Origin: Mycobacterium ahvazicum
GTDB lineage: Bacteria; Actinomycetota; Actinomycetes; Mycobacteriales; Mycobacteriaceae
Length of the DNA: 64,000 nt
Reading direction: 5' to 3'
Assembly: GCF_900176255.2 (NCBI RefSeq)
Contig: NZ_FXEG02000002.1
Location: 682,001-746,000 of the forward strand
Shown here: in pieces, positions 17,397 through 26,903 of the stretch
Position numbering within the stretch: the first letter of the stretch is position 1
Layout: every line of letters starts with the position of its first letter
Position numbers and translations under genes: made by a program
Notes under the pieces: model-generated
What the model saw: the letters and a program-made list of their open reading frames with translations, nothing else
Database searches by the model: none
Told to the model about the DNA's origin: nothing

Positions 17397-18380
17397 CTAG
17401 GTAGGCAGGCGCCGGTTGATCAGCAGCGCCAAGACGGTGGCGATCAACGCGGTGAGCACTCCGAGGCGCAGCCACCCGGAACCACCCGGCCCGGGCACGG
17501 TGCGATACCCGATCTCCTTCTGGATGGCTTGGTAGTCCTTGGTGAGCTCGTCGAGGTTGGACGCGGTATAGGCCTGCCCGCCGGCCAGCTGCGCGACCTT
17601 CTTCATCTGGTCCGTCGAGACCGGAACGTTCACCTGCACGCCGTCCAGGCTGATGCTGCCGCTCTTGGTGCCGAACGAGATCGTCGAGATGGGCACGCCC
17701 TGGTCCTTGGCCAGCCGCGAGGCCGTGTAGACACCGTCGTGCGGATCACTGGGATCGGTCGGCCTGTTCTCCCCGCCGTCGGACAGCAGCACGATCCGGG
17801 CCGGCGGCGGAGTATCCCCACCGGTCGTGTTCGTCGCCTCGATGGCGTGCAGGGCGGTGTAGATGGCTTCACCGGTCGCCGTGCCATCGCCGAATTGCAG
17901 CTTCGGCAGGGCGTCGATGGTCGCCTGGTGCTGCGGGGTCGGCGGCACCAGCAGGTACGGCGTGCCCGCGAAGCCGACGAGCCCGAGATTGATGCCCGGG
18001 GTCAGCGCCGCGGCGAACTTACTGGCGGCTTCCTCGGCGGCCTTGAGCCGGCTGGGCTCGACGTCGGTCGCCCGCATGGACTGCGACATGTCGATCACGA
18101 GCATCACGACGGCGCGGTTGCGCGGGATCTTCATGTCGTGCGTCGGGGTGCCCAGCGCGATCGTCAACAGCGCCAGGCTCAGCAGCGACACGGCTATCGG
18201 CAGGTGCCGCCATGGCGACTGCGGCACCTCCGCCTCGGTGTAGCGGCGCAGGCGCCGCCGCTGCCGGGCCGCAACGACGACATAGACGGCCAGCAAGACC
18301 AGCGGGATCAGCCCGAACAACAGCAGGGCCGGACGCTGAAATCCATAGACTGGCAGCGGTCCGATCACGGGAAGCGACAC
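17397..18380 (-). CDS. Membrane-anchored von Willebrand factor A protein, second copy
   Basis: 327 aa from GTG 18380 (MSLPVIGPLPVYGF), chosen because it aligns with the start of its neighbour and Rv1481; a GTG nine codons upstream is also open. The architecture matches the gene at 16385: two N-terminal membrane helices, a VWA domain with MIDAS (DMSQS, ATGEA, LSDGGEN) and a C-terminal helix ending INRRLPT. It faces its paralogue tail to tail, with only 4 bases between stop codons. The sequences are related but clearly diverged, so this is an old duplication, not a recent one. Confidence 0.82.
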   Translation of the reverse strand: MSLPVIGPLPVYGFQRPALLLFGLIPLVLLAVYVVVAARQRRRLRRYTEAEVPQSPWRHLPIAVSLLSLALLTIALGTPTHDMKIPRNRAVVMLVIDMSQSMRATDVEPSRLKAAEEAASKFAAALTPGINLGLVGFAGTPYLLVPPTPQHQATIDALPKLQFGDGTATGEAIYTALHAIEATNTTGGDTPPPARIVLLSDGGENRPTDPSDPHDGVYTASRLAKDQGVPISTISFGTKSGSISLDGVQVNVPVSTDQMKKVAQLAGGQAYTASNLDELTKDYQAIQKEIGYRTVPGPGGSGWLRLGVLTALIATVLALLINRRLPT

Positions 18381-18432
18381 CCGCAAGTAAAGAGGACACT
18401 CGGACACCCGTCAAACGAACGCGGGTAGCGCC

Positions 18433-19764
18433 CTATTCACGCCGCAGCCGGGAATCGATGAACTTCTCCAGTTCTTCCCATTCGCGCACCGCCGCCGAAT
18501 ACGGCGGCGCGGGCTTGCTCACCGAGCCGGGCTCGAGCACGTAGGCCACCAGCTTGCCCAGCGGCTTGCCGGTTTCCAGGGCCTTGTCGACGGTGCTCTC
18601 CTCGGAGTAGTCGCCGATATCGCGGAGCAGTTCGACGGCCAGGTCGAGTTGCTCACGATCGACGGCGTCGGGGCCGTCGGCGAAGTCTTCGGCCAGCCCG
18701 CTGAGCACGTAGATGTTCTCGTCGCTGACCTCGACGGCCAGCGATCCGTCCGTCGCGGCGGTCCGGATGTCGTCGTAGGTGCTCAGATCGGACAGGTCGT
18801 GGTCGTGCTCGTCGGCGAGGTAGCGAGCCAGGCTCCGCTCGGAGGTGAACACGCTGATACGCCCGTTGCGGCCCAGGAAGATCGGGCGGTCGTCGAGGTA
18901 GCAGCGCAGCGTGTAGAACGTGCCCGAACTCGTCATGATGCGGACCGGGTCGATGCCGACCTGCATCCAGAAGTCCTCGTCACCGCCGAGGACGACGGTG
19001 TCGCCGGGCGCGCGATCCTCCTCCTCCTCCTCGTCCTCTTCTTCGTCTCCGTTTTCTTCGTCGTCCAAGGCCTCGTCGTCGACGGCTTCGTCAGCCTCGT
19101 CGTCCTCGTCGACGGCTTCGCCGTCGGACTCGTCCTCGTCGGTTTCTTCCGGAGCTTCTTCCTCGCGCTCTTCGTCCAGCTCTTCGGCGGCCTTCTTGAC
19201 CGCCGTCTCGTCGACCTCGGGGGTGCTGGTGATGCCCTCGATGGCCTTGAGCACGTCGTCCCAGCTGCGTCCGATGACCTCGCCGATCGCATCCCAGCGT
19301 TTGGCGCCGGCACGGCCGGTGAAGTGCTCGACGCCGCCGGACACCGTGCCCAGGCTGGGGTTGCCGTTGAAGAACTTCGACACCGCAGGCAGCTCGCACA
19401 CCGACCCGATCGACGACACGATCGCCAGTGCGCCGGCCAGCGCGGTCACCGAATCCTCGGTCGGCTTCTCGGCCACCAGCTCCTCGACCGCGATCAGGTC
19501 GAACTGTCTGGTTTCGGCGGGCTCGAAATCGTGCGCGTGGGCGGTGGTCAGGTCTTTCCACCCCGGGTGATCGGTCAGGTCGTTTTCGGCACCCGACCGC
19601 ACGAACGCGACGAGATCGGCAACGGCCTCGAAGACGTACAGGTCGTCTTCATTGCCCAGGAACGCCTCCCACTCGTCGCCTGCGTCGCGCCAGCGCGGTG
19701 CCCAGACGGTATAGCGGTCGCCGTCGGACAGGCTCAGACAAATGGGTACGAGGTCAGCAGCCAT
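18433..19764 (-). CDS. satS: SatS-type export chaperone (Rv3311 orthologue)
   Basis: 443 aa from ATG 19764 (MAADLVPICLSLSDGDRYT). The two halves are folded-looking and are separated by a strongly acidic, low-complexity stretch at about residues 185-245 (runs of Glu and Asp). The M. tuberculosis orthologue, SatS, is a chaperone that protects and promotes export of a subset of SecA2-dependent proteins, including the phosphatase SapM. The sapM gene lies directly upstream in the same direction, 33 bases away, so substrate and chaperone are probably co-expressed. The protein has no signal peptide and is cytosolic. Confidence 0.88.
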   Translation of the reverse strand: MAADLVPICLSLSDGDRYTVWAPRWRDAGDEWEAFLGNEDDLYVFEAVADLVAFVRSGAENDLTDHPGWKDLTTAHAHDFEPAETRQFDLIAVEELVAEKPTEDSVTALAGALAIVSSIGSVCELPAVSKFFNGNPSLGTVSGGVEHFTGRAGAKRWDAIGEVIGRSWDDVLKAIEGITSTPEVDETAVKKAAEELDEEREEEAPEETDEDESDGEAVDEDDEADEAVDDEALDDEENGDEEEDEEEEEDRAPGDTVVLGGDEDFWMQVGIDPVRIMTSSGTFYTLRCYLDDRPIFLGRNGRISVFTSERSLARYLADEHDHDLSDLSTYDDIRTAATDGSLAVEVSDENIYVLSGLAEDFADGPDAVDREQLDLAVELLRDIGDYSEESTVDKALETGKPLGKLVAYVLEPGSVSKPAPPYSAAVREWEELEKFIDSRLRRE

Positions 19765-19797
19765 GCGGCACACAATAGCGACGGCCGGGGAAGCGGC

Positions 19798-20658
19798 CTA
19801 TCCCGCCCAGATGCTGGCGATCGCGGGAGCGTTGGCCGCGTTGCCGGTCTTGGGCAGTCCGTACATCTGCTCGATGGTGGACAGCAGGTTGTAGTGGCTC
19901 ATCTGCTCGGGGTAACCGCCCGGCTGGACGTGCGCGCCGTAGATGATGGTCGGGATCTGGTTGTGGGTGCCGCCGTCGTCCTCGTCCCAGGTCACGATCA
20001 GCAGGCTGTTGTTGGCCACGGCCCAGTTGGCGTATCCGGACATCTGCCGGTTCAGCCAGGCGTCACCCTGCGCGATCGAGCCGTCGTGCATGTTGTTGTC
20101 GTTGTTGGGAATGACGAACGACACCGTCGGCAGGCTGGCGTAGTTCCCCTGCGGGAACGCGGAGAACGGCATCGAACTCGCTGGCGGCACGTTGGTGAAA
20201 TTGGCCCACGGCACGTGCTTGCGTGCGTACTTGCCCGCGCTGCACGCCGGTGAGCCCACCGCGGGCAGGTCTTCCGCATAACCGACGAATGTGTAACCGG
20301 CGCTGAGCAATTCAGAGCCCAGGTTGGGGGCGTTGCCGGCGTTGATCGGGCACGAGTCCTTGGTCAGACCGAAGGTGTTGCCGGCGAACATCGCCAGATA
20401 GTTCGGCTCGCTGGGGTGGGTTTCGGCGAACGACGCCGTCATGTTGGCGCCGTGGGAGGCCAGCGCGTTGATGAACGGGTTCTGCGGGCTGCCGATGATG
20501 TGACCTTCAGAACGGTTCTCTTCCACCACAATTACGATGTGCGCGGGCCGGGGCAGCGCCGCCGCGGCGGCCCCGCGGGGAGCCAGCGGGGTGGCTGCCA
20601 GCCACATCAGCCCCACCGCTGCGGCCAACCTGCCAAGACTTCGGATCTCGCGAAACAC
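19798..20658 (-). CDS. sapM: Secreted acid phosphatase SapM
   Basis: 286 aa. An N-terminal signal peptide (basic start, hydrophobic core, Ala-rich cleavage region near residue 34) precedes a phosphoesterase-family domain. Its metal/active-site start is HIVIVVEENRSEGHIIG, followed by FAETHPSEPNYLAMFAG, with IVTWDEDDGGTHNQIPTII late in the protein. In M. tuberculosis SapM removes phosphates from host phosphoinositides and arrests phagosome maturation; it is exported via SecA2 with SatS. The neighbouring satS fits that role. Length is close to the 299 aa of the M. tuberculosis protein. Confidence 0.92.
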   Translation of the reverse strand: MFREIRSLGRLAAAVGLMWLAATPLAPRGAAAAALPRPAHIVIVVEENRSEGHIIGSPQNPFINALASHGANMTASFAETHPSEPNYLAMFAGNTFGLTKDSCPINAGNAPNLGSELLSAGYTFVGYAEDLPAVGSPACSAGKYARKHVPWANFTNVPPASSMPFSAFPQGNYASLPTVSFVIPNNDNNMHDGSIAQGDAWLNRQMSGYANWAVANNSLLIVTWDEDDGGTHNQIPTIIYGAHVQPGGYPEQMSHYNLLSTIEQMYGLPKTGNAANAPAIASIWAG

Positions 20659-20744
20659 CCGGGGAGCATATGGGCCGACGCGCGCGCCGCACGCCAGGCG
20701 CGCATGGGGGTGAGCTGCGCTTTAGCCAACCGAGGTCGGATCGT

Positions 20745-20750
20745 TATATA
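20745..20750 (+). promoter_or_regulatory. Putative -10 element of upp
   Basis: TATATA ends six bases before the first ATG of upp. This spacing would place the transcript start at or next to that ATG, giving a leaderless mRNA. No clear -35 element is seen. Confidence 0.4.
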
Positions 20751-20755
20751 CCCTC

Positions 20756-21496
20756 ATGCGCATGGAAGTCCGCGTGATCGACCACCCGTTGGCCGCCACC
20801 CGGTTGACGGTGCTGCGCGACGAACGCACCGACGCCGCGGGCTTTCGGGCCGCGCTGCGTGAGCTGACGCTGATGCTGGTCTACGAGGCCACCCGGGACG
20901 CGGCCACCGCGCCGATCAGGATACGGACGCCCCTGGCCGAGACATTCGGAAAGCGATTGGCCAAACCGCCGCTGCTGGTGCCGGTGCTGCGGGCCGGGCT
21001 CGGGATGGTCAGCGAGGCGCACGCCCTGGTCCCGGACGCCCAGGTCGGCTTCGTCGGTGTGGCCCGCGACGAAGACACCCATCTGCCCTACCCGTACATG
21101 GAGTCGCTGCCCGAAAAGCTCAAACACCGGCCCGTCATCGTGCTCGACCCGATGCTGGCCACCGGCGGATCGATGACGTATGCCATCGAACTGTTGCAGC
21201 GCCGTGGTGCCACGGATATCAGCGTGCTGTGTGTGGTGGCCGCGCCGGAAGGGCTTGCGGCGGTTGAGGAAATCGCGCCGAACGCGCGAGTGTTCACCGC
21301 GGCGGTCGACAAGGGACTCAACAAGTCGGCGTATATCGTGCCCGGGCTCGGCGATGCCGGCGACCGTCAGTTCGGGCCCCGTATCTTCACCAGCGTTCCA
21401 CCGAAGCAACCAACTCAGCGCGCAGCGCGCCGGCGTAAGTCCGAGAAGAAGCTAATTCGTCGGAAGCGGCGCAGCCAATCTCCAAGTAGCACTTGA
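20756..21496 (+). CDS. upp: Uracil phosphoribosyltransferase with C-terminal extension
   Basis: 246 aa as open frame. Residues 3-209 form the complete enzyme: [22 protein letters not shown], the PRPP-binding [11 protein letters not shown] near residue 135, and the conserved end [11 protein letters not shown] where relatives stop. Here the frame runs on for 37 residues, strongly basic ([15 protein letters not shown]), and lies almost wholly antisense to the 3' end of pmmB. It makes UMP from uracil and PRPP. ATG 20762 aligns best with the Rv3309c start, but a -10 box supports ATG 20756 as a leaderless start. Confidence 0.9.
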   Translation: MRMEVRVIDHPLAATRLTVLRDERTDAAGFRAALRELTLMLVYEATRDAATAPIRIRTPLAETFGKRLAKPPLLVPVLRAGLGMVSEAHALVPDAQVGFVGVARDEDTHLPYPYMESLPEKLKHRPVIVLDPMLATGGSMTYAIELLQRRGATDISVLCVVAAPEGLAAVEEIAPNARVFTAAVDKGLNKSAYIVPGLGDAGDRQFGPRIFTSVPPKQPTQRAARRRKSEKKLIRRKRRSQSPSST

Positions 21497-22976
21497 GCTT
21501 TGGCTCCGTGCCGGAAGGCCGGACCACCACCCGGATCGAGGTGTCGTCGTTGCCGGCGGCGAAGATCAGCGCGTCGGTGATGTCGGTGACGGTAGCCGCG
21601 ACCCCGGCCAGTTGCTTCGGCGGGGCGGCACGCAGCCGGGCCATGAGTGCGGCGGCCTCGGGGCTGTCGGCGCCCCGGCGCGAAACCGCCGCGACGTCAT
21701 GCACGCCGTATCGCCGAGCGAGTTCGTCGAGCACGTCGGGGACCGAACGGCCCTGCTGTTTCTGAGAAGCCACCATGTCGCACACCAGCACCGCGGCACT
21801 GATGCCGTCCTTGTCACGCACGGCGGCCGGGTCGACGCAGTGGCCGATCGCTTCTTCGTAGGCGTAGACCAGGCTGCCGCCGGGCACCTTCGAATCGGCG
21901 CGCGCCAGCCACTTGAAGCCGGTGCGCGTTTCGACGTGGGTCGCGCCGTAATGGCCGGCGATCTGTGCGAGCATCCGGGAGGACACGATGGTGCTGGCAA
22001 CCACCGCGTTGTCCAGTTTATCGTGGGAGAGGATGTAATCGCCTAGCAGCCAACCGGTTTCGTCGCCGTAGAGCATCCGCCATCCGGTGGCCGTGGGGAT
22101 GCCCACCGCGCAGCGGTCGGCGTCGGGGTCCAGGGCGATCGCGACGTCGGCGTCGATCTCGGCGGCCACGGCCAGCAGCGCGTCGGCGGCGCCGGGCTCC
22201 TCGGGGTTGGGGAACGCGACGGTGGGGAAGTCGGGGTCCGGCGCGAACTGGGCGCCGACGGTGTGCACCTCGTGAAAGCCCGCCCGGTGCAGCGTCTCGA
22301 CGGCCACCGCGCCGCCGACGCCGTGCAGCGGGGTCAGGGCCACCCGCACCGAGCCGGTGGTGCGCCGCACCCCGGCCGCGCGTTCGATGTAGCGCGCAAC
22401 CAGGTCGGTGCCCGCGGGCGCCACCGGCTGGCGGGCGATTTGATCGGCGGGAGGCGCTGTGGCCATTGCGGTTTCGATCTCGGTGTCGGTGGGGGAGATG
22501 ATCTGGATGCCGCCGTCGAAGTACACCTTGTAGCCATTGTCGGCCGGCGGATTGTGCGATGCGGTGATCTGGATCCCGGCGGCGGCGCCGGTCTGGCGCA
22601 CCGCGTAGGCGAGCACCGGTGTGGGCACCGCGCCGGGTAGCAGCAAGACCGTAAAGCCTTGGGCAGCAAGGATTTCCGCGGTCGCCGTGGCGAAGATCGC
22701 CGAGCCGTGCCGGGCGTCACGCCCGACGATCACCTGCGAGCCGGCCAGGCCGCGATCGGTAAGCACCTGCGCCACTGCCCACGTCGCGCGCGAGACGACC
22801 GCGACGTTCATCGCGTCCGGGCCGCCGCGCACCGGGCCGCGCAAGCCCGCGGTGCCGAACGTCAGGGGGCGGGCGAAACGTGCCCGAAGTTCCTCGGGCG
22901 AGCACGCGGCGAGTTCGGCAGCAGTCGTCGGGTCGGGGTCATGTGCGATCCACTCCTGCGGCGTCACACGACCCAT
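21387..22976 (-). CDS. pmmB: Phosphomannomutase/phosphoglucomutase family protein
   Basis: 529 aa, near the 534 aa of Rv3308. It shows the four-domain alpha-D-phosphohexomutase marks: the phosphoserine loop [14 protein letters not shown] near residue 145, the metal loop DPDADRCAV near residue 290, the sugar-binding EEAIGH near residue 375, and the phosphate-binding [12 protein letters not shown] near residue 490. It interconverts hexose 1- and 6-phosphates or pentose phosphates in the cytoplasm. Its position beside deoD (4 bases from its stop) hints at phosphopentomutase activity in nucleoside salvage, which is inference. Its last 110 bases are overlapped antisense by upp. Confidence 0.92.
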   Translation of the reverse strand: MGRVTPQEWIAHDPDPTTAAELAACSPEELRARFARPLTFGTAGLRGPVRGGPDAMNVAVVSRATWAVAQVLTDRGLAGSQVIVGRDARHGSAIFATATAEILAAQGFTVLLLPGAVPTPVLAYAVRQTGAAAGIQITASHNPPADNGYKVYFDGGIQIISPTDTEIETAMATAPPADQIARQPVAPAGTDLVARYIERAAGVRRTTGSVRVALTPLHGVGGAVAVETLHRAGFHEVHTVGAQFAPDPDFPTVAFPNPEEPGAADALLAVAAEIDADVAIALDPDADRCAVGIPTATGWRMLYGDETGWLLGDYILSHDKLDNAVVASTIVSSRMLAQIAGHYGATHVETRTGFKWLARADSKVPGGSLVYAYEEAIGHCVDPAAVRDKDGISAAVLVCDMVASQKQQGRSVPDVLDELARRYGVHDVAAVSRRGADSPEAAALMARLRAAPPKQLAGVAATVTDITDALIFAAGNDDTSIRVVVRPSGTEPKLKCYLEIGCAASDELASSRTYAGALRAELVASVERW

Positions 22977-22980
22977 TCTG

Positions 22981-23787
22981 CTAAATACGGGCGATAACGT
23001 CGGCCAGCAGCGCGCCGATCCTGGCCGCCGACGCGGCCCCGGCCGCCATCACGTCGGCATGGCTCAGCGGAGCACCGCTGATCCCGGCCGCCAGATTGGT
23101 CACCAGCGAGATGCCCAGCACCTCGGCACCGGCCGCGCGCACCGCGATCGTCTCGTGCACCGTCGACATGCCGACCAGGTCGGCGCCCAGCGTCCGCAGC
23201 ATCCGGATCTCGGCCGGCGTCTCGTAGTGCGGCCCGGGCAGGCCGGCGTACACGCCTTCGGTCAGCTCGAGGTCGGCGTCGCGGGCGAGGTCGCGCAGCC
23301 GCGGGGCGTAGGCATCGGTGAGGTCGACGAACTGGGCGCCGACCAATGGCGAACGCGCGGTCAGGTTCAGGTGATCGCTGATCAGCACCGGCTGGCCGAC
23401 CCGCATGCCGGCGCGCAACCCGCCGGCCGCGTTCGTCAGCACCACGATGCCGGCCCCGGCCGCACAGGCCGCCCGCACCGGGTGGACGACGTGGCTCAGG
23501 TCATGACCCTCGTAGGCGTGCACGCGTCCGGCCAGCACCAGTACCCGGTGCTCGCCGATGCGCAGCGACAACAGCTCGCCGGGATGGCCGGCCGCGCGCG
23601 GCGGCGCGAAGCCGGGAAGCTCGGCCTGGGGCAGCACGACGTCGGGGGAGCCCAGCGCCGCGATCGCCGGCGACCATCCCGAGCCGAGGACGATCGCGAC
23701 ATCGTGCTCGTCGACCCCGGTTTTCTCGCGGATGGAATTTGCCGCGCGCCGCGCGAGTTGTGCACTCTCGGATGCAACGTCGGTCAC
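22981..23787 (-). CDS. deoD: Purine nucleoside phosphorylase
   Basis: 268 aa from GTG 23787, exactly the length of Rv3307; the frame upstream of that is open but not protein-like. Trimeric PNP marks are [19 protein letters not shown] near residue 85, [25 protein letters not shown] and [15 protein letters not shown]. It splits purine nucleosides with phosphate, producing ribose 1-phosphate, which the adjacent pmmB product may isomerise. It diverges from the cutinase gene with 43 bases between starts. Confidence 0.94.
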   Translation of the reverse strand: MTDVASESAQLARRAANSIREKTGVDEHDVAIVLGSGWSPAIAALGSPDVVLPQAELPGFAPPRAAGHPGELLSLRIGEHRVLVLAGRVHAYEGHDLSHVVHPVRAACAAGAGIVVLTNAAGGLRAGMRVGQPVLISDHLNLTARSPLVGAQFVDLTDAYAPRLRDLARDADLELTEGVYAGLPGPHYETPAEIRMLRTLGADLVGMSTVHETIAVRAAGAEVLGISLVTNLAAGISGAPLSHADVMAAGAASAARIGALLADVIARI

Positions 23788-23830
23788 ACTGCGCGAGCTT
23801 AGCTTCGCTATATATGTCAGGATCTCCCGC

Positions 23831-24493
23831 ATGAGTTTTGGTAGGTGGCCGGTTCTCGGCGCGCTTGTTGCTGTTGCGGTCTCGGTGGCCGCGCTCCTCG
23901 GTGGTCCGGCACCGAAGGCGAGGGCGGACTGCCCGGACGTCCAGCTGATCTTCGCTCGGGGCACCAACGAGCCACCCGGCCTGGGCGCCGTGGGTGATGC
24001 GCTCTTCGGTGCGCTGCAGGGCTCGCTGGGCGGTCGCAGCTTCGACAACTACGCGGTGAACTATCCGGCCAGCTACAACTTCCTGCAGACCGGTGACGGC
24101 GCCAACGACGCCCGCGATCACATCGCGGCGATGGTCGACCAGTGCCCGGCCACCCACCTGATCCTGGGCGGCTTCTCGCAGGGCGCCGCCGCGGTCTCGA
24201 TGCTGGCCGGGGTGCCGCCGCTGGGCAACACCATCGGTGAGTTCGGGTCGGCCCCGGCGCTGGACCCCGGCCTGGCCAACAAGATCAGGGCGGTCGCCGT
24301 GTTCGGCAATCCCGGCAACCGGTTCAACACCCCGCTGTCGACGGCGGGTGCATTCGCCGGCCGTGCCATCGACCTGTGCGCCGCCGGTGACCCGGTCTGC
24401 GTCGTCGGCGGTCGCGACCGCGATGCGCATCACGACTATTCGACGCCGCCGTTCCCCGGCCAGGCGGCGGGATTCATCGCCGGGCGGGTGTAG
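23831..24493 (+). CDS. Secreted cutinase family serine esterase
   Basis: 220 aa from ATG 23831. A signal peptide covers about residues 1-32 (ending PKARA, mature start [13 protein letters not shown]). The cutinase fold follows, with the nucleophile motif GGFSQGAAA near residue 117, the Asp region CAAGDPVC near residue 187 (whose cysteines form the family disulfide) and a late catalytic His in DAHHDY. Mycobacterial Culp enzymes hydrolyse lipid esters at the envelope. M. tuberculosis has no cutinase between deoD and amiB1, so this is an accessory insertion. A TATATAT stretch at 23809-23815 could be its -10 region. Confidence 0.9.
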   Translation: MSFGRWPVLGALVAVAVSVAALLGGPAPKARADCPDVQLIFARGTNEPPGLGAVGDALFGALQGSLGGRSFDNYAVNYPASYNFLQTGDGANDARDHIAAMVDQCPATHLILGGFSQGAAAVSMLAGVPPLGNTIGEFGSAPALDPGLANKIRAVAVFGNPGNRFNTPLSTAGAFAGRAIDLCAAGDPVCVVGGRDRDAHHDYSTPPFPGQAAGFIAGRV

Positions 24494-24543
24494 CCGCGGT
24501 CGGCGCGGTCCGCCGCGGCTTGGTTCGATGAGATACTGCGAGG

Positions 24544-25728
24544 ATGCCCACAAACACCGCATTGGACAGCGTCGAGGACGCAGTGCGGCGTCGTGGCGGC
24601 GATCTCGTCGAGTTGTCGCACGCAATCCACGCCGAGCCCGAGCTGGCCTTCGCCGAACACCGCAGCTGCGCTAAAACGCAGGCACTGGTCGCGGAGCGGG
24701 GCTTCGAGGTCACTGCGGGCGCCGGCGGTTTGGATACCGCCTTCCGCGCCGACTTCGGCAGCGGACCGCTGGTGATCGGGGTCTGCGCCGAGTACGACGC
24801 CCTGCCCGAAATCGGACATGCCTGCGGCCACAACATCATCGCGGCCTCGGCGGTCGGAACCGCGCTGGCGCTGGCCGAGGTGGCCGACGAGCTCGGTCTG
24901 ACCGTGGCCCTGGTCGGCACTCCCGCCGAGGAGGCGGGCGGCGGCAAGGCGCTGCTGCTGGAGGCCGGCACGTTCGACGACGTCGCGGCGGCCGTGATGC
25001 TGCATCCCGGGCCGACCGACATCGCCGCCGCCCGTTCGCTGGCCTTGTCCGAAGTGACGGTCGACTACCGGGGCAAGGAGTCGCACGCCGCCGTCGCCCC
25101 ACATCTGGGCGTCAACGCCGCCGACGCCATCACCGTCGCGCAGGTCGCGATCGGCGTGCTGCGCCAGCAGCTGGCGCCCGGGCAGCTGGTGCACGGGATC
25201 GTCACCAACGGCGGGCAGGCGGTCAACGTCATCCCCGGCCACGCGGCATTGCAGTACGCGATGCGGGCCGCCGAACTGGATTCGCTGCGCGAGCTGGAGG
25301 GCCGGATGTTTGCGTGCTTTGCCGCGGGCGCCCTGGCCACCGGCTGCGAATACGAGATCAGCACGCCGTCACCGGCTTACGCCGAGCTCAAGCCCGACCG
25401 TTGGCTGGCCGAGATCTGCCGGGAAGAGATGCGCCGGCTGGGGCGGGACCCGGTGTCGCCCGAATTCGAGACGGCGCTGCCGATGGGCAGCACCGACATG
25501 GGCAACGTCACGCAGGTGCTGCCGGGCATCCACCCGGTGATCGGTGTCGACGCCGGTGGCGCGACGGTGCATCAGCGCGCATTCGCCGCGGCCGCCGCCG
25601 GCCCGAGCGCCGACCGCGCGGTGGTCGACGGCGCGGTGATGCTGGCGCGCACGGTCGTCCACCTCGCCCAGGACAGCGCCGAGCGGGACCGGGTGCTGGC
25701 CGGGGTCCAACGTCGGGCCGCCCCATGA
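24544..25728 (+). CDS. amiB1: M20-family amidohydrolase AmiB1
   Basis: 394 aa, the same length as Rv3306c. Metal ligands of the M20D aminoacylase/carboxypeptidase family are visible: CAEYDALPEIGHACGHN near residue 95, TPAEEAGGGKALLLE with the catalytic Glu pair near residue 125, and a late His. SHAAVAPHLGVNAADA marks the lid domain. Such enzymes remove an acyl or amino-acid group from an amide. The natural substrate is unknown. Its TGA overlaps the start of amiA1, so the two are translationally coupled. Confidence 0.9.
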   Translation: MPTNTALDSVEDAVRRRGGDLVELSHAIHAEPELAFAEHRSCAKTQALVAERGFEVTAGAGGLDTAFRADFGSGPLVIGVCAEYDALPEIGHACGHNIIAASAVGTALALAEVADELGLTVALVGTPAEEAGGGKALLLEAGTFDDVAAAVMLHPGPTDIAAARSLALSEVTVDYRGKESHAAVAPHLGVNAADAITVAQVAIGVLRQQLAPGQLVHGIVTNGGQAVNVIPGHAALQYAMRAAELDSLRELEGRMFACFAAGALATGCEYEISTPSPAYAELKPDRWLAEICREEMRRLGRDPVSPEFETALPMGSTDMGNVTQVLPGIHPVIGVDAGGATVHQRAFAAAAAGPSADRAVVDGAVMLARTVVHLAQDSAERDRVLAGVQRRAAP

Positions 25729-26903
25729 GCCTGGTCGACACCGCCGAATCCTGGCTGGCCGCGCACTACGAGGACATGGTCGAGTGGCGCCGGCACATCC
25801 ACCGCTATCCGGAGCTGGGCCGGCAGGAGTACGCCACCACGCAGTTCGTCGCCGAGCGGTTGGCCGACGCGGGTCTCAACCCGAAGGTGCTCCCCGGCGG
25901 TACCGGGCTGACGTGCGATTTCGGGCCGGAACACGAGCCCAGGGTCGCGCTGCGGGCCGACATGGACGCGCTGCCGATGGCCGAGCGGACCGGGGCGCCG
26001 TATGCGTCGACGATGCCGAACGTCGCGCACGCCTGCGGTCACGACGCGCACACCGCGATCCTGCTGGGCACCGCGCAGGCGCTGGCGTCGGTGCCCGAAC
26101 TGCCGGTCGGGGTGCGATTGATCTTCCAGGCCGCCGAGGAGCTGATGCCCGGCGGCGCCATCGACGCGATCGCGGCCGGAGCGCTGACCGGGGTGTCGCG
26201 GATCTTCGCGTTGCACTGTGATCCCCGCCTCGAGGTCGGCAAGGTCGCGGTCCGGCAGGGCCCGATCACCTCGGCCGCCGACCACATCCACATCACGCTG
26301 TATTCGCCGGGCGGGCACACCTCACGGCCACACCTGACCGCCGACCTGGTCTACGGTCTCGGCGCCCTGATCACCGGGGTACCCGGCGTTTTGTCGCGGC
26401 GCCTCGACCCCCGCAACGGCACCGTCCTGGTATGGGGCGCGGTCAACGCCGGGGTGGCCGCCAATGCCATTCCGCAGAGCGGCCAGCTGTCCGGCACCGT
26501 GCGCACCGCGAGCCGGCACACCTGGCTCGAGCTCGAGGCGATCATCGGTCAGGCGGTGGATTCGCTGCTGGCGCCGCTGGACATCGAACACACGATGCAA
26601 TACCGGCGCGGCGTGCCGCCGGTGGTCAACGAGGAGGTCTCGACGCGCATCCTCACCCACGCGATCGAGGGGGTGGGCCCCGACGTGCTGGCCGACACGC
26701 GCCAGTCCGGCGGCGGCGAGGACTTCTCCTGGTACCTGGAGGAGATTCCGGGCGCGATGGCGCGGCTGGGGGTGTGGCCGGGCGAGGGCCCGCAGCTGGA
26801 CCTGCACCAGCCGAATTTCGATCTCGACGAGCGCGCGCTGGGGGTCGGACTGCGAGTGATGGTCAACATCATCGAGCAGGCGGCCCAGTTCGCCGAGGGT
26901 TAA
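25725..26903 (+). CDS. amiA1: M20-family amidohydrolase AmiA1
   Basis: 392 aa from ATG 25725, which overlaps the amiB1 stop (ATGA). M20D motifs are ALRADMDALPM, HACGHDAHTAILLGTAQAL near residue 100 and IFQAAEELMPGGA with the catalytic Glu. YSPGGHTSRPH begins the dimerisation domain, and SGGGEDFSWYLE near the end supplies further active-site residues. It is a paralogue of amiB1 at modest identity. Likely role is hydrolysis of N-acyl amino acids or similar amides. Its last 4 bases overlap the convergent tetR. Orthologue of Rv3305c. Confidence 0.9.
   Translation: MSLVDTAESWLAAHYEDMVEWRRHIHRYPELGRQEYATTQFVAERLADAGLNPKVLPGGTGLTCDFGPEHEPRVALRADMDALPMAERTGAPYASTMPNVAHACGHDAHTAILLGTAQALASVPELPVGVRLIFQAAEELMPGGAIDAIAAGALTGVSRIFALHCDPRLEVGKVAVRQGPITSAADHIHITLYSPGGHTSRPHLTADLVYGLGALITGVPGVLSRRLDPRNGTVLVWGAVNAGVAANAIPQSGQLSGTVRTASRHTWLELEAIIGQAVDSLLAPLDIEHTMQYRRGVPPVVNEEVSTRILTHAIEGVGPDVLADTRQSGGGEDFSWYLEEIPGAMARLGVWPGEGPQLDLHQPNFDLDERALGVGLRVMVNIIEQAAQFAEG

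Noticed and set aside
19020..19190. Repetitive GAG/GAC-type stretch suspected as a frameshift or tandem repeat array
   Set aside because: It is an in-frame acidic low-complexity linker of SatS; the frame is continuous on both sides.
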